Assembly: GCF_005239225.2 (NCBI RefSeq)
Contig: NC_133285.1
Location: forward strand, 132,260 to 196,259
Length of the DNA stretch: 64,000 bases
Source: Populus alba
Taxonomy: Eukaryota; Streptophyta; Magnoliopsida; Malpighiales; Salicaceae
Direction: 5' to 3'
Below, piece by piece: positions 12,401 through 25,849 of this stretch. The notes below the pieces were generated by a model. The model ran no database searches and was not told the origin of the DNA. It saw only the letters and a program-made list of their open reading frames with translations. The position numbers and the translations under genes were made by a program. How positions within the stretch are numbered: the stretch's first letter is position 1; each line of letters begins with the position of its first letter.

Positions 12401-15400
12401 CTGAGATAATGTTTTCCAGCAACCCTCAAAGCTCACTACAAGTGCAAAAATCTTTTTTTCCATTTCAATCTGAGAATGAAATATCCAATTTTCTGGCAAT
12501 TGCTTTTAAAAGCTTACATCCATCTGTTGTCAATGCAATTGATGATGAAAACATTGACGGGCCACCACCACCTGGATTCAAAGAAACTGCTCTTTTCCCT
12601 TCCACTATGAATAAATCCCAACCTTCAAAATCACTTGAATTGACTCCCAAGGCTGGAGCCCATGTCACCATTGCAATGTGCATGCAGAAGCTGCATGATG
12701 ATGTACTTAGTGTTTGGAAATCGATCTTTGTTGATGAAATTCTTCATCAATCTCCTAGATTATGTTGCGCTTCAGAAAAGCATACTGAACCTGGTATCAA
12801 TGAGGTATGGATTTATTAATTTTAACTTTTCTTTCATTAGGTGAATAATTCATTTTTACATCTACACATAGTTGTTGGTTGCATTTTAATGTTTGAATTA
12901 ATGCTTAATTCTGTTGTAAAAATTTTAGGAAGGAGCATTCAAATTCACAGAGGGGTTGAACAGGTTTCTCAGCCCAGACTCTTCAGTACTGTCATTGGTT
13001 TCAGGTAAATACACGTATCACCGGAAGAGGAAGAGAAAGTTGGTCGGAAAGAAGCTGGGCTCATCTTCTCATTCTACTACTACAGTTGATCCTGGATTAC
13101 TGAAACAGCCTGTGGAGAAGTCAAGAAAGCAGGATGTTCTTAGCGATGCTTCTGAGAATGTAGTGGTTCAACCTGTAAAGACTCCTAAGAAGAAGGGCCA
13201 GGCTTCATCTGTTGATGCTAGGCCTTTGAAAGCCACTATTGCTGAATCATCTGTTAATGTTGGGCCTTCAAAAGCCACTGTCAAAAGCACCTTAAAAAGG
13301 GATCAATCATTGCCCAAAAATATTAGTCATCGGAAAGTAATGAAGATTGCACGAGCAATTAATGGTATTGCATTTTTCTTATAATATTTGATTTCTTTGT
13401 AAATGTTATTACCATGAAGTCATGTAATTTTTACCATTACCTATTTACTCTTAAATATCCAGATGATAAAGATGCCAAAGATTCCATAAAGACTTCGAGG
13501 GATATGGTTGGGCTTATTGATTGCAATGGCCATGATGCTGGAATTGAGAAATCAGGGACTACTGAATGTTCTAAGAAGACTCTAAACTGTAAGAAATGAT
13601 GTGATGTTGTTTTGGTGAGCATAAAACCTTTTATTTCTTTCTTTCTTGTTGATTGTGTTTTCTTGTGTACAGCAACCAAGGTGTCAAAATCAAAAAGGAA
13701 AAGCACAGTAGATGGTGGATCCGTGTCACACCCAACAAAGATTCTTAAAGTAGAAAATGGCGCTAACAAGCATGCAGCAACTGGACAGGTTATGGCACGG
13801 AAGACAAAGTCTGATCATGTTCTCTTACGTACAGCAACCAAAGTGTCGAAGTTGAAAAGGAAAAGCACAGTAAATGGTGGATCTGTGTCACATCCTATGA
13901 AGATTCTTAAAGTAGAAAATGGTGCTATCAAGCAAACAGCAACTGGACAGTTTACAGCACGGAAGGCAAAGTCTAGTAAATCCAGGATGTTAAATCCCTG
14001 CCCTAGATCTGATGGTTGTGCACGGTCATCAATTAATGGTTGGGAATGGCATGCATGGTCAGTTAAAGCTGGTCCTGCTGAAAGAGCTCGTGTTAGGGGA
14101 GTGCAGTGCATTCATGCCAAGTACTCAGGTTCAGAGGCATATGCATCTCAGCTGTCAAATGGCAAGGTCCTTTCTGCAAGGACCAACAGGGTGAAGCTTC
14201 GCAATCTTCTTGCTGCTGCAGAAGGTGTTGACCTTTTGAAAGCAACACAGTTGAAGGTGATTGAAAAATGAAGCTTGTCCATGAACTGCTAATTTTATGT
14301 TTTGTCAAATAATAATTATTGCACATTTCTTTTTAGGCAAGAAAAAAGCGTTTATGTTTCCAGCAAAGCAAGATACATGACTGGGGTCTTGTTGCTCTAG
14401 AGTCAATTGAGGCTGAGGACTTTGTAATTGAATATGTAGGCGAACTGATTCGTCCACAAGTAAGTTTATATGCTGGTTGCAGTGTGTTACATAATATAGT
14501 TGTAATTCCTAAACCTTTACCCCATTGCTACAAGTTTTTAATTATTCATTCTCTTTTGCTATTTTTTTTCTCATTTCATTGATGCCCTTTTATTGTGTTT
14601 ATACTTTACACAGATATCTGATATACGTGAAAGACTTTATGAGAAGATGGGAATTGGCAGCAGTTATCTTTTTAGACTTGATGATGGTTATGTGGTCAGT
14701 AGATCAATATTATGGCATGTCTGCATTTTTTGCTACCAAATTTCAATTTCATTATTTTGTTTAAGGCTGCTTTTTAACAAGAATTGCCCTCTTTCCCCTT
14801 ATCCCTAATCTACTCAACCCCATAGTTTTCCTTTAGCTTTGTTTTTCTCCCCAGCAGTGCTCATATATATGGACTGCTGTCTGGGCTTGTGTTTGGGGTG
14901 GGTTTGTTTTTCTGGTGTCTCGACTCTGTACATATGGATGCACAGAACCTTTTCACCGTTTCCTTTCCTTATTTTTTAATCTCTACTGTTGATCGCAAAT
15001 TTTGAAATCCTGAATGGAGTTGGATGGTCTCTTTGCAAGGCATGTTTTGGTGTTATTTTACTGTAGCAAAATAGTGCTTCAATTTATTTCTGGTATGTGG
15101 TCCTTCTATTGAATTATATACTTGTATGCAAACCACAAAGTTGATATTGGGATTGGAGGGCAACAGTGACCTGCTTTTATCACCATTGCATTTTATTTTA
15201 TGATGTTTGTTATAAGCTGTGAGCGCAAGCATGTTACATTTGTATGCCCTTCCTAAATTGTGTAGGTTGATGCCACAAAACGTGGTGGGATTGCAAGATT
15301 TATAAACCATTCTTGCGAGGTAGGTACATATATTATCATGCAAATGATTCCATTTACTGAAATTGATGTTATTTCTTGATTCTTATAATTGAATTGACTT

Positions 15401-15679
15401 TTGTTTATAGCCAAACTGCTACACCAAGGTTATAAGTGTTGAAGGTCAGAAAAAAATTTTCATTTATGCAAAACGTTATATAGCTGCTGGTGAAGAAATT
15501 ACTTACAATTACAAATTTCCTCTGGAGGATAAAAAGATACCTTGCAACTGTGGTTCTAAGAAGTAAGTGGCCGTGGATGACTTTTATCTTTGTTATCTTG
15601 TTTGCATTGTTTTTCAAGTTTGATCTGGAATCTAATTCAACAATTTTTTTTGTTCAGGTGTCGTGGATCATTGAATTAG
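9450..15679 (+). CDS. ATXR7: ATXR7/SDG25-type histone H3-lysine-4 methyltransferase (SET domain)
   Basis: Nuclear chromatin enzyme; ATXR7 methylates H3K4 and in Arabidopsis promotes FLC expression. A leader intron lies at 9534-9834; CDS starts at 9859. Coding exons: 9859-10040, 10186-10720, 10848-10964, 11060-11374, 11470-11775, 11861-12175, 12304-12804, 12929-13364, 13463-13588, 13673-14256, 14337-14459, 14614-14694, 15266-15319, 15411-15562, 15658-15679. All junctions keep frame, giving 1282 aa. A GYF-like domain is at about residues 103-165 ([15 protein letters not shown]) and a second at about 240-295 ([20 protein letters not shown]). The SET domain is at about 1145-1262 with [17 protein letters not shown] and YNYKF; post-SET is CNCGSKKCRGSLN at the terminus. 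The SET cofactor and catalytic motifs are all present. Exon 13673-14256 carries an in-frame 54-residue duplication, described in the findings. The promoter was not separately resolved. Confidence 0.95.
13670..13993 (+). repeat. 162-bp tandem duplication inside ATXR7, including an intron 3' end
   Basis: Unit 1 (13670-13831) and unit 2 (13832-13993) both open cagcaaccaa and encode ATKVSK(S/L)KRKSTV, then GGSVSHP and KILKVENGA, with many matches. The bases before each unit also match: the intron tail gtgttttcttgtgtacag before unit 1 and tgttctcttacgtacag before unit 2. Both carry a pyrimidine-rich stretch and an AG. Confidence 0.9.
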
Positions 15680-18600
15680 GGAAGTATTCTGAGATGCCAA
15701 TTATGGTGAGTGTCATTTTTATTATTTACTGTGACAAGACATGAATTTTGTTCATTGCCTTCCTATCTCTTATAGTTTATGATCAATATTTTGTAGGCTG
15801 TATTTTAGAGTTGTCTCTCACCATGTATGGTTGACAGGATCAGAATATAGGTTTGTTAATTATTTTCAATGCATATATATTTCATTCAACTAAATTGGTT
15901 TGATTTAGCTTCTCCTCCTGCTTTTTCCCCCTTCACCTGGAATGATTTCTTAATTTACTACTTTTCCGTTCAAAACTGGAATGTGGAAATTTTATTTAGG
16001 TATTTTCTTTGATCTTCTAGCAACAGAGAATTTAGCAATTCGTTTTTTTTATCTTGTAGTTTGATGCGTTTGGAAGAGCTGGGTTTGTTCATAAACTGCT
16101 GCTTGAAAGATTTGTTTGGTGTTCTGATGAGATGGGTGCAGAACAGCAGCAGTGAACATTGGCATGGTTTATCTTCAATTGTATGTTTCTAATCACTGAT
16201 CACTTAGTGTTGAATATTTTATAGTGCTTCCATCACTTATCAACCACTTTACCATTTTTCCTTGGCATCTTTGTCTGTTTAATGAACTAATATGGGGATC
16301 CATAATAGCTTAGAATGTTACATGTAATACCTGGAGTTCGTATTGTGTGAATCTAGTTTAGAGATGGGAAAGTTGATATGTGAAAATTCTTAAAGCTAGC
16401 ATGAAAACAAGACAATGTTTTATGCATTTCATTAAGGCACAATGGCATATCCCTTGGTTCCAAGTGCTATTAGAGTATGAAGTCCGGATTTCAGGACAAG
16501 CAACTGGGATGGGTTGTGCATGCGTGCATTTCCCAATGGCAAAAGGAAAAAAGTACAAGGTTTGGAGATATACCTATGAACACTATTAACATGAGCATGG
16601 GATGGTGCAAACACATATATACATACATTTATCGGTAATCAGTCTTTCACGCAAATCTTTTTTGTTGACACTCTTGAATTATCATTTTTTTTGTTTTTTC
16701 TAATTTTATCCTCTGAATTGTTGGCTGTTTTGACTGACACCCACACCCATTTTTTTCCATTGAATAACTCGGGTTGCACATGTTTCCTTATAAAATCTCA
16801 AAATATCTTTAAAAAATCCTTAATGAATCAACCTTGACCAATATTATGATAAAACTCTTTCTTACAATATGATAAATTATCATCAAGAATCAACCCTCTA
16901 TTGTTTTTTTATGACTTCTCGGTGATTGTTTAGAAAAACATGCTGCATGTGAGTTTTAATGGCTAAATTGGATGGAATCTATAGAAGGGGTAAACATCTT
17001 ATAGCTTGGCCTCTTAAATAATAATAATAATAATAATAATAAGGTGGTGTTAATCATAACAACCTATAATTCAGAGGTGTTTTTACGATGTAGCTTACAT
17101 TCATACCCACATTCTTTTATTCTTGTATCTGCTTTGAATCAAAACCTGGAATATGATTATAGCTTTGTAAATGGATTAAACATTTGACATGTTTGCTCAT
17201 TAATGTTATTTCATTTGCTTCATGCTACCATCATTTCTTTCCAGACAATGTTTTCTTTATAAATAAAAAGAAACTGAAATCTGAAGTTCACCTATGTGTG
17301 AAGCTGTCAACTTTGTGCTAGTGTCTCAGACAATCTCATGTTAAAAATGCCTGCCATTTTTGTAATAACTGATATAATTATAACACATTTCATATCTGTG
17401 ATTAGTGAGTCCGTGTCTTAACCTGAGCAGTAATCTTGAATCCATTAGATTACAGCTCTGGTGGTTAACTTGGTAATATAAGCAGAGTGTGGTTTGCTAA
17501 ATTAAATGGACTACCAATTATATATCAGTGTGGAGGAAGGGATGGGTGGATGTGTTTTTAGGACAAGGGAGGTGGGGGATAAGCTTGAAGAGAAGTGTGA
17601 ATTTTCTTCACTACCCAAAATGATGTATCCAGTCAGTCGATCACTTAAAAAGTGGGCCTCTAGTTGGGCATGGATAATCTTTTATGGGCTTTTTTCATAG
17701 TGGGTCTCTTGTAGAAACTCCGTACTTGTTCTGTTGGGAGAAGTGTTACCTGTAATAACCACTTCACAAATGAAGTTCACTCTCCAATAATATCACTTTT
17801 AAGCATTTTTTTTTATCTGTAGCAATGAATTACCAAGGCATCTTGAGTTCTATCATCTGTACATCATCAGTTGACACTGAGAATCTGTTAATTTTCTGTT
17901 TGGTTTAGCAATTGATTGGAGGACCATTTTTTTGCATTCAAATCATTAATGCAATTATTATGTTGTTCCAGGCTGTGAATCTAGGCATTGATAAAAGCTG
18001 GACGATGTGATTGTGATGATCATTCTATGTTGAATTTCCCCCCTACTCTTCGAAGATGAATTAATGACCAGTGCATTCTTGTAGATCTCTCTCTGCTGCA
18101 GATGAGTTTCTCCTCTTAGAAACTCCAAATCAATTTATTGTTCTTGCACATAACATTTTTGGAGTATTGATTTGTTGTACAGACATGCATTATTTCCTTA
18201 TTTATTCAGTACAGGGAAAAACTAATATATGTGATGAAACTTATTAATAAATTTAGTTTTTGATTCTCTTGATAGTGATAGTTGGTGATGGCTGCTTCAC
18301 CCTTGCAACTCTAACATGTTTTTGTGTCTCAAAATTAAATTAGAGGAACTGAAGAATTTCGGAGCATGTGGTGCTTACACCTATTAAACCAAATATTGAC
18401 TACAGGAGGGACTCGGTAAATATGGGCTAGCTGTCAAGCAGTTGGTAAAAAACTTTTACAAGGCCATGGATCTCAACATTTTTGCTGTCATTTCAATGCT
18501 TATGAGCCACCATTTTTAGGGCTGACATGAATTCTGCTGCATGATGGAACGGTTTTTAGTCTTACTTTCATCGTGATTTGTTTGGATTTTTTTTTTAAAT

Positions 18601-19305
18601 TAGCAAAGTAAAATAAAAATTTTGGTAGAATAGTATATTTTGAAAAAGAATTGGTGAAATAGCCTAATCATGACAATCATGGATGTCGCGGTTCTAAAGT
18701 GCGATGATTTATCCTGTCATGAAATTAAATCCTCCAAAATACAATATTTATTTAATGTTGTGTTTTTCAATTGCAGACTTCTTCATATATTGCATTTTGG
18801 AATCAGCTATTTTGCTGAAACTTTTTGCAACGGTGTTGTTTCACCGATATTTAAATTCTGTGATGGCCATTTCTTTGGCACTGGCTAAAGCCTATCATCC
18901 TATGCTTTGATTAGCGAAGTTGTGAAATAAAAACTGACGCCATTCTAGCAGTAGCTTTTAGATTACAGCAGCTAAATATTTTCAAGTCACGCCTTGATGA
19001 GAGGTCCATAATATTGACCAGGTAATGGCACCTCTCACAGGGCTGAAACAAAGGAAAAAAACTCTTTAGGATTTGTTGGTCAGAATTTGAAGAGAAAGCA
19101 TGCGGTTAAAAGCTGGGGGAAGTGTGTGCCAAAAACCAATCCCATAGGAATGTTGATGACCAACATACCACGTTAATTTGGTTGTTTGATTTTCTATTTG
19201 AGCCTTGGGTATATGATAGTCTCACACAACAGCTTATCTTGGGTATTTAATTGGTGCGAATGTTTAATTGTTCGTCATTTTCCATCGATTTCTTTTTGGC
19301 TGCAG
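15680..19305. other. ATXR7 3' flank and intergenic DNA
   Basis: The first 500 bp or so is probably ATXR7 3' UTR, possibly with introns. Beyond that no reading frame resembles a known family. An (AAT)n microsatellite lies at about 17017-17041. Confidence 0.6.
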
Positions 19306-19501
19306 GAGTGCATCAGGTAAAGATTCATTGTCGCCGCTGAGGTGGGGCGGCGGAGGTTTCCTTATGCCCCCTGGTATGTCATGTCTGCTTCCCTCTCTGT
19401 ATACATGCTAACGCCGTTGCCCACTGTAATGGTTTTGTGCAGATATGGAAGGTACCGACAAAACGGCAATTGCTAATTTCAAGACACTTGAATCACGGTG
19501 A
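19306..19501 (+). pseudogene. Two exon-like segments of an unidentified protein C-terminus
   Basis: After the acceptor ttggctgcag, 19306-19373 reads SASGKDSLSPLRWGGGGF then LMPP, ending at a clean donor (g|gtatgt). A second exon, 19443-19501, follows acceptor tttgtgcag, keeps phase and reads DMEGTDKTAIANFKTLESR then TGA. The splice signals, shared phase and non-random composition suggest true terminal exons. I see no upstream exons and do not recognise the family. It could be the end of an unseen gene or a remnant. Confidence 0.4.
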
Positions 19502-21192
19502 AACTTGCTATAATATACATGTACATTTTATAATAAATCAATGAAAAGTGTTAAAAGAGCGGGGGTTGCTTAATTTGTCTTTTATTATTTTATAAACCGA
19601 ACTCAACTCACTCAAATCTCAATCCAAACGTGTTAGGATTGGCTAAAAGGTTTTTTTTTTTTTTTTTTTTTTTCTTTTGGGGGGGGGGTTGTCAATAAGA
19701 CCGTACAGCCACAATCGACTGTCAGGTTATAAGCGTAGCAGTTAGTATTTTAATTGCAAACATGAGTTGATGGGAAAGAGAAGTCGTGTTACAACAGATT
19801 GAAATGACCATTTTCTTTGCCTCACTGCACTAGGAAATAAGCGCTTTAACAAAGCAAAGGAAGGTTGGTGGATAGTACTTTCACCAATTGGAGTGCTTTG
19901 GTTCGAACCTCCATTTGGTATGCGTGCCATTTATTGATAAAAAGAGAGATTTTAAAATACTTTAATCTGTTTGATCATCCAGATTTTGTTGCCTGTTGCA
20001 GTTGCATAAGAGTAACTCCGCCTGTGTTGTTTCATGGTTTGTAATGCACACCACAGCCGGTCCCAAGCCCGGACAAAGGAGGAGGGTGTGGTTAATAAAT
20101 AATGAGCCTTGCAGCAATAAAAGATGCGGGCTTTTCTCGCTGGCTTCCAAGCTCGAATCATGTTTCTATTGGATTTTTGAAAGATTCCGTGTTGGCAAAT
20201 GAACTGAATAATGGGCAAAAAATTCATTAAGAAAGCTAAACATTTTTATAAATAACCATTATAAGCTACGTATTGGAAGATGGGTTATTTAGGATTGATA
20301 TGAGAATTGAAAGTTTCTCTTGACATTCGATAACATGTGTTTTATTCTATGTTTTCGATAGTGGTGATGGCTTTTGTACCACTGAAACAACATGGCTTTG
20401 AAGTTACTAATCGGAGCAAAACACGTAAAAATACCTTGTTGTACTCGATGGTCCTTTTCACTATCATAAATAAGAGAGATGGGTGAATTAACCGTGATAT
20501 CCAGTTTGTTTGGATTGTAAAAAAGAAAAATAAAAAAAGGAGAAAAGTGTGGTGCATTGGGGGGTTTGGTTCGTAGCCTTCGGTAGACCGGTGTATGCAA
20601 GTGATTGCCTCTATGATGGCAGAGGTGCAAATATGGCCTCTATGATAATTGTTTCTGCTTTTTATAAGCAACTATGTAGTGAAAATATTGAGAAGCCTCT
20701 GGTTAGTGCCGAAGCCAAAATCTAGTATAAAAGAAAAGGAAAACTGAAGATCAAGCAAAGCAGAAACCATGCTACGAGGCTCACAGATTTATTGACAGCA
20801 AAGGACCGTTGTGAGCTGGACTGATAAAATTTGCATGTTTCCAGTTTTATGACCCAAATTCGCAAAGTTTCTGACGTTGTGAAGGAGTGTTGAGTGACAA
20901 ATGATTAGTAGATATCTGTTGGCGTGTGAAAATCGAAACCTGATCCAAATTCAAGATGGCGTATGTTTTTTAGATGAGAACATGAGCCAATGCAATGCCA
21001 GGAGAGAAAGTGGGATGTTTGGGCCATAATGGAAAGGTAAAGAGAGCTGGACTGGGCACGGCAGGGCGATAAAAAAGCAAATCTATGGCAACTTGAAGAA
21101 GAAGTAGTTGTACTGTGTTGTGTAGAGTTCAAGACAAGGCTGCAAGCAGTAGTAGTGAGTGAGTGTGGGTTATCAATCTATCAGACTCGGTT
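19502..21192. other. Intergenic, leading into the 5' UTR of the next gene
   Basis: Contains a T(22+) run followed by a G run at about 19651-19689. A segment at about 19860-19930 carries a palindromic ggttcgaacc B-box-like motif but no tRNA fold that I could make. The last roughly 100 bp before 21193 are probably 5' UTR. Confidence 0.5.
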
Positions 21193-23835
21193 ATGGGGTC
21201 GGAGCAGAATAGATTCCCTCAGCAGCAGCAGGAACAGGTACGTTTATCTTTCAATTTCTATTTCTGGTAGATACATACATAAGTACATACATGTCCTCCA
21301 GATCTGGATCTGATGCCTCTTACCAATCTTATTTGCCCTCCGCGGCCTTCCTTTTTTGTTTCAATCTCTTCCTCCCTTCCTCAGATGGATGGATAGATAG
21401 ATCTGTAATATTATCTTAATCATTTATTTATTATTACTTCTTAAGTGAGGAAATAAATTGGAAATTGAAATTCATATAAATCAAATGAAAAAAGAAAAAG
21501 CACAGATCTGATTATAAGAATCCTCTTATCTACTAATTGCTTTTATTGTGTTCCAGATCAACTTTTATTTTTCTGGATAATAATGCATTAACAGAATTGG
21601 ATCACGCTAGATTTTATTTTTTTTTTGTGTGTCCATTTAGTATTAAATACTATGAATGTATGCACAAGGTGATTCTATATCTATAATCGTTTGAATTTTC
21701 CTTGTAAAATCTAAAATACACAACGCTAGCTCTTGATTTCTTGTCACTAATTTTCAAACATTTGGATTGGATTTTCCTTTTTCATGAGCAATTTGTCATC
21801 TACTTATAATTGTTTCGCTATGTTGAGCAGCGCAAGAGATGGGGAGGATGCTGGGGAGCATTGTCTTGTTTCAGCGTGAAAAAAGGTGGAAAGCGTATTG
21901 TGCCTGCATCTCGAATTCCTGAGGGAAATGCATCAGCAGCCCAGCCAAATGGTCCTCAACCTATTGGGCTAGCCAATCAAACTACAGCACTAGCTCCATC
22001 ACTTCTAGCTCCCCCGTCTTCACCAGCGTCATTTACTAATTCTGCTCTCCCATCTACTGCTCAGTCTCCTAGCTGCTTCCTTTCATTATCTGCCAACTCA
22101 CCTGGGGGTCCTTCATCCACAATGTTTGCCACTGGACCTTATGCTCACGAAACACAACTGGTTTCTCCTCCCGTTTTCTCAACCTTCACAACAGAGCCGT
22201 CTACTGCTCCTCTTACACCCCCACCAGAGTTGGCTCACTTAACTACGCCCTCTTCCCCAGACGTTCCTTTTGCTCAATTCCTCACATCATTTAGGGATCT
22301 CAAAGGCGCTGAAAAGAACAATTACAGTGTTGCATTTGATCTTCAATCAACAGATTCTCCCTATCCTGGAAGTCCTGCCAGCAGTCTCCTATCACCAATT
22401 TCTAGGACTTCAGGTGACTGTTTATCAGCGTCTTTTCCTGAACGTGGTTTTCCCCGGGATTGGGGTCCTTCAGTTTCTCCCCAAAATGGAAAATATTCAA
22501 GGAGTGGATCTGGCAGGCTTTTTGGGCACGAGACTACTGGTGCCTCCATGGTGTCACATGATTCAAATTTCTTCTGTCCCGCTACATTTGCACGATTCTA
22601 TCTGGACCATAATCCAAATGCTGGTGGGAGGTTAAGTGTTTCCAAGGATTCGGATGTTTACCCTGCTAGTGGAAATGGACACCAGAACAGGCATAATAAA
22701 AGTCCCAAGCAGGATGCAGAAGAATTAGAAGCTTACAGAGCATCGTTTGGCTTCAGTGCTGATGAGATAATCACTACTCCTCAATATGTAGAGATTTCTG
22801 ATGTAATGGAGGACACATTTAGCATGACTCCTTTTACTTCAGCCAAACCTACCATGGAAGAAAGTATGGAAGCTTCATTACTGAATGAGGGTCAAAAAGC
22901 AAATGCGAACTTGCCAAAACAGAATAGCCTTAAATTGAAATCAGATCTTGCTGACCGGGTAGTATGCTGTGAAGTGCCTGTCACGTCTGATAGATATGAA
23001 GGTGATTCTTTAACTTTATCCGCATTTCTTTGTTTCTTGTTCTGAAATTATGGGCAAAGAAAAGAAAAAAATGGAATCTCAGAAGAGTGACATTGAACAA
23101 TGACGCGATCTCAGTTCCCAAAGCAACTTTTAATCTATGTTTTCTCAGCAGTCAAACCTTTTTCCTATGTTCAATTTGATGTTCTAAACTTAAAAACGTG
23201 GTGGCAAAAGCTCTTGATGCTTAGAAAGATTGGGAAGTTTATGATTTTTGGTGGATAAGAAAGAGAGCATGGCAAGGGATGTTCTCTATAATATCGGAGC
23301 GTTAACAGTCAAGGCTTTTGGCTCGCTCAACTTGAGACAAGTTTTTTCTTGGCAGATAACCTAAAATGTTGCAATCTTTGTACATTTTGCTTTTCTCAAC
23401 AACCTCTGCGTGCGGGTATGTGTTTTCACTTTTCAAAAAAAAAAAATTGGTTTGATAAATAGAGCACCCTCCATCTCCTCACGTCTTTAAACTTTTATGA
23501 CGTCTTTAAACTTTTATGTGCATTGTTAATGTTGTGCATACTTAAATTTACCTCACCATGTATAAGACATCCAATTTTTTAGATATGCTCTCACAGAGAT
23601 CTTTTTTTTCTTAGTAAACTCAGACCCTAAATTAAGATGGCAACCTGGGAATGTCTCTGGATCAATTACACCCAGTAACCATGTTGTGACCGATTATGAC
23701 ATATTCTCAAAGATGGCATCATCTAAAACCAGCAGGAAATATCATTTGGGATTATCGAGCTCTGATGCAGAAATTGACTACAGGAGGGGAAGAAGCTTAA
23801 GAGAAGGCAAAGGAGATTTTGCATGGCATGACTAG
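21193..23835 (+). CDS. At1g76660-like protein (proline/serine-rich, hydroxyproline-rich glycoprotein family annotation)
   Basis: Exons: 21193-21237 (MGSEQNRFPQQQQEQ), 21831-23001, 23615-23835; 478 aa, frame kept at both junctions. The protein follows Arabidopsis At1g76660 along its length: RKRWGGCWGALSCFSVKKGG near the start, the motif LLAPPSSPASFTNSALPST, then SPGGPSS, GPYAHETQLVSPPVFSTFTT, FFCPATFARFYLDH, and the C-terminal SSSDAEIDYRRGRSLREGKG. It is low-complexity and rich in Pro, Ser and Thr, with no signal peptide or membrane segment, so a cell-wall role implied by the family name is doubtful. Molecular function is unknown. The reading frame also runs past the 23001 donor to a stop at 23043, which would give a truncated isoform if that intron were kept. 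Confidence 0.93.
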
Positions 23836-25849
23836 AGAGTAGAGATTAAGCAAGCTGCCAGTTGTTTTCTCTGTGTATTAACTTAAAGGTTTCTTTGTCA
23901 CGCTCTTCTTTGTGTTTATGTGATAGGTGGCATGGTCTAACCTGTGATCCAACCTAATCTGCCTTCCCTGCTGCTCTTTCAGGTGTGGCCTGATATCTCT
24001 GATTGATGAGTGTATTGCCTTCCTAATTCTCCACTTCTCTATAAGTCATAATATTTGATGTCTAATTATGTGTGGTAAAAAGCAACTTTTGTCCCCAATA
24101 AGTTGTGATATGTTCCTTTTGGAAAATCAGTTCAGCAATAGCAGCCATGTTGTGGATATTCATCATTTATGTGTAGAGAGAGATCTATGCATGTTATGAA
24201 CCTTTTATTTGATAATTTGGCTAAATGACGGATCGATTGATAATGCCAAGGTGGCGGCAGCGGCGGTTGAGATTGAGCTTCAATTTCAAGTCAACAACCA
24301 GGTGATCGAATATTTAAATATGAGGAGGTTCGTCTCGCAAATTGAAAGGAGAAGAAAATAGAATATCAAAAGGGATCATGATATGTAATAGCATGTCAAT
24401 ATAATCATGCAGATCCGATGCAGTCATGTCCATGTGTGCTTGCTTAGAATGACCTTGGCTAATAAGATGTGAAGATTTCAAAAAGACAACGAGCAGAATG
24501 TCTGCTCCGCCCAGAAGTAGCGGTGGAAAGGTTGAAAAACACTGCATGAATTGCCGACCTTTGGATCTGCGTTGTAAAACTCAAGCACTAGTGTTGAAAA
24601 CTTGCATCAGGGGAGGAAAACGGAGAAAGTACGATGAAGAAAGGACAGAGGGAAATGATTATTCTTAGTATTTATTATTTAATTGTAAAATTAGAACTTA
24701 ATTTTTTAATTGAATTAAGATTTATTATATTATTCTATTTTATTTAGTTTTATACACTAATTCGTGTCTGGGTCGCGCCTTACCCATGGAACGAATCATG
24801 AATAAACGTGGATCGGTCGACCAAAACGGATGCCTAATCGTCAATGTCTAGGATTGCAAGTTAAGAGGCCGAAAAGGCATGAATTAACAAGGGGAAACCC
24901 AAAATCAGCAACAAATGCAAGGACTTAGCAAGGTTCCAGGAAGATCTAACTTCAGACAACAGCAACAATGGCTCTTAAATAACATGGCATGTTCTGAGGT
25001 CGCAATTACAGTCTTATTAGCACAAAGGAAAAAGGGAAAACGATTGCCAAGATGATGGTGTGAGCAGGCTTGAGACGAAGCAGCAGCGGAGGTCTTGGGA
25101 AAGGCATCGAAAGGACGGGGGGGAAAAAATACTCATAGCCCCTCATGAAAGTCTCTAGACTGCAAAGCCGCGTGGCTTAACGCTAATTGTTCCTGCATCC
25201 AAACGTAAAACTGAGTTCTGATGATAATGGAAAGAAAGTGATCGAAGGAAGAAGAGGCAAGAAACATCATGGCCAACCTGGAATTGCGAATCCAACCACA
25301 AAAAAATGGGACAGAACGTGTTATAAAAAGAAAGAGGTCACGCTGCTTTACAGGGCTGCATTTCACGTTATCTGAAACTATGACAAACAAAGCACCATTT
25401 ACGCCTTAAATGGATATCTCCAAAATAAGTATCTGCAATAGCGTTATCTTTGGCTTGAACGAAAACTAATAATTGCTTTAAATTAATCATTATTATCAAA
25501 CGGTTTCATGCTTTATGACATTTTTTCCTTCCCCTAAAACGGAAGGGCACTGTACCGATGGCTAATCTATCGTTTGACCCGCCCCACTTTGTATCTATCC
25601 CTCTATAGCTGACCAACTTAAAGCAACACAAGTAGAATCTGAATAAGTCTGCAGTCTGCCAGATGTTTCCCTCCCCTTTTCTTTTCAAGCAAATATCATC
25701 AGATCAACCTTACATACTGTCTAAGCACACGACAGCCAACCTGTCAATTGAGAGCAGGTTCGCTAATGACAGAACCGGGGACCAAAGAAGAACATTCTAA
25801 AATCGATTGTAACTGCATCATCAGAAGGCAGAAATGTTAGAGACGAGAA
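23836..25849. other. Intergenic, no gene recognised
   Basis: The first 250 bp is probably 3' UTR of the At1g76660-like gene. No frame on either strand resembled a known family. Confidence 0.5.

Noticed and set aside
18398..18430. attgactacaggaggg, also found in the last exon of the At1g76660-like gene (about 23774)
   Set aside because: The match is only about 16 bases, with no similarity on either side, so a duplicated exon cannot be claimed.
19860..19930. Possible tRNA because of ggttcgaacc
   Set aside because: No matching acceptor stem, D-arm or anticodon arm could be drawn on either strand.
22270..22635. 121-codon frame within the At1g76660-like gene
   Set aside because: It is an out-of-frame shadow of the conserved coding exon.
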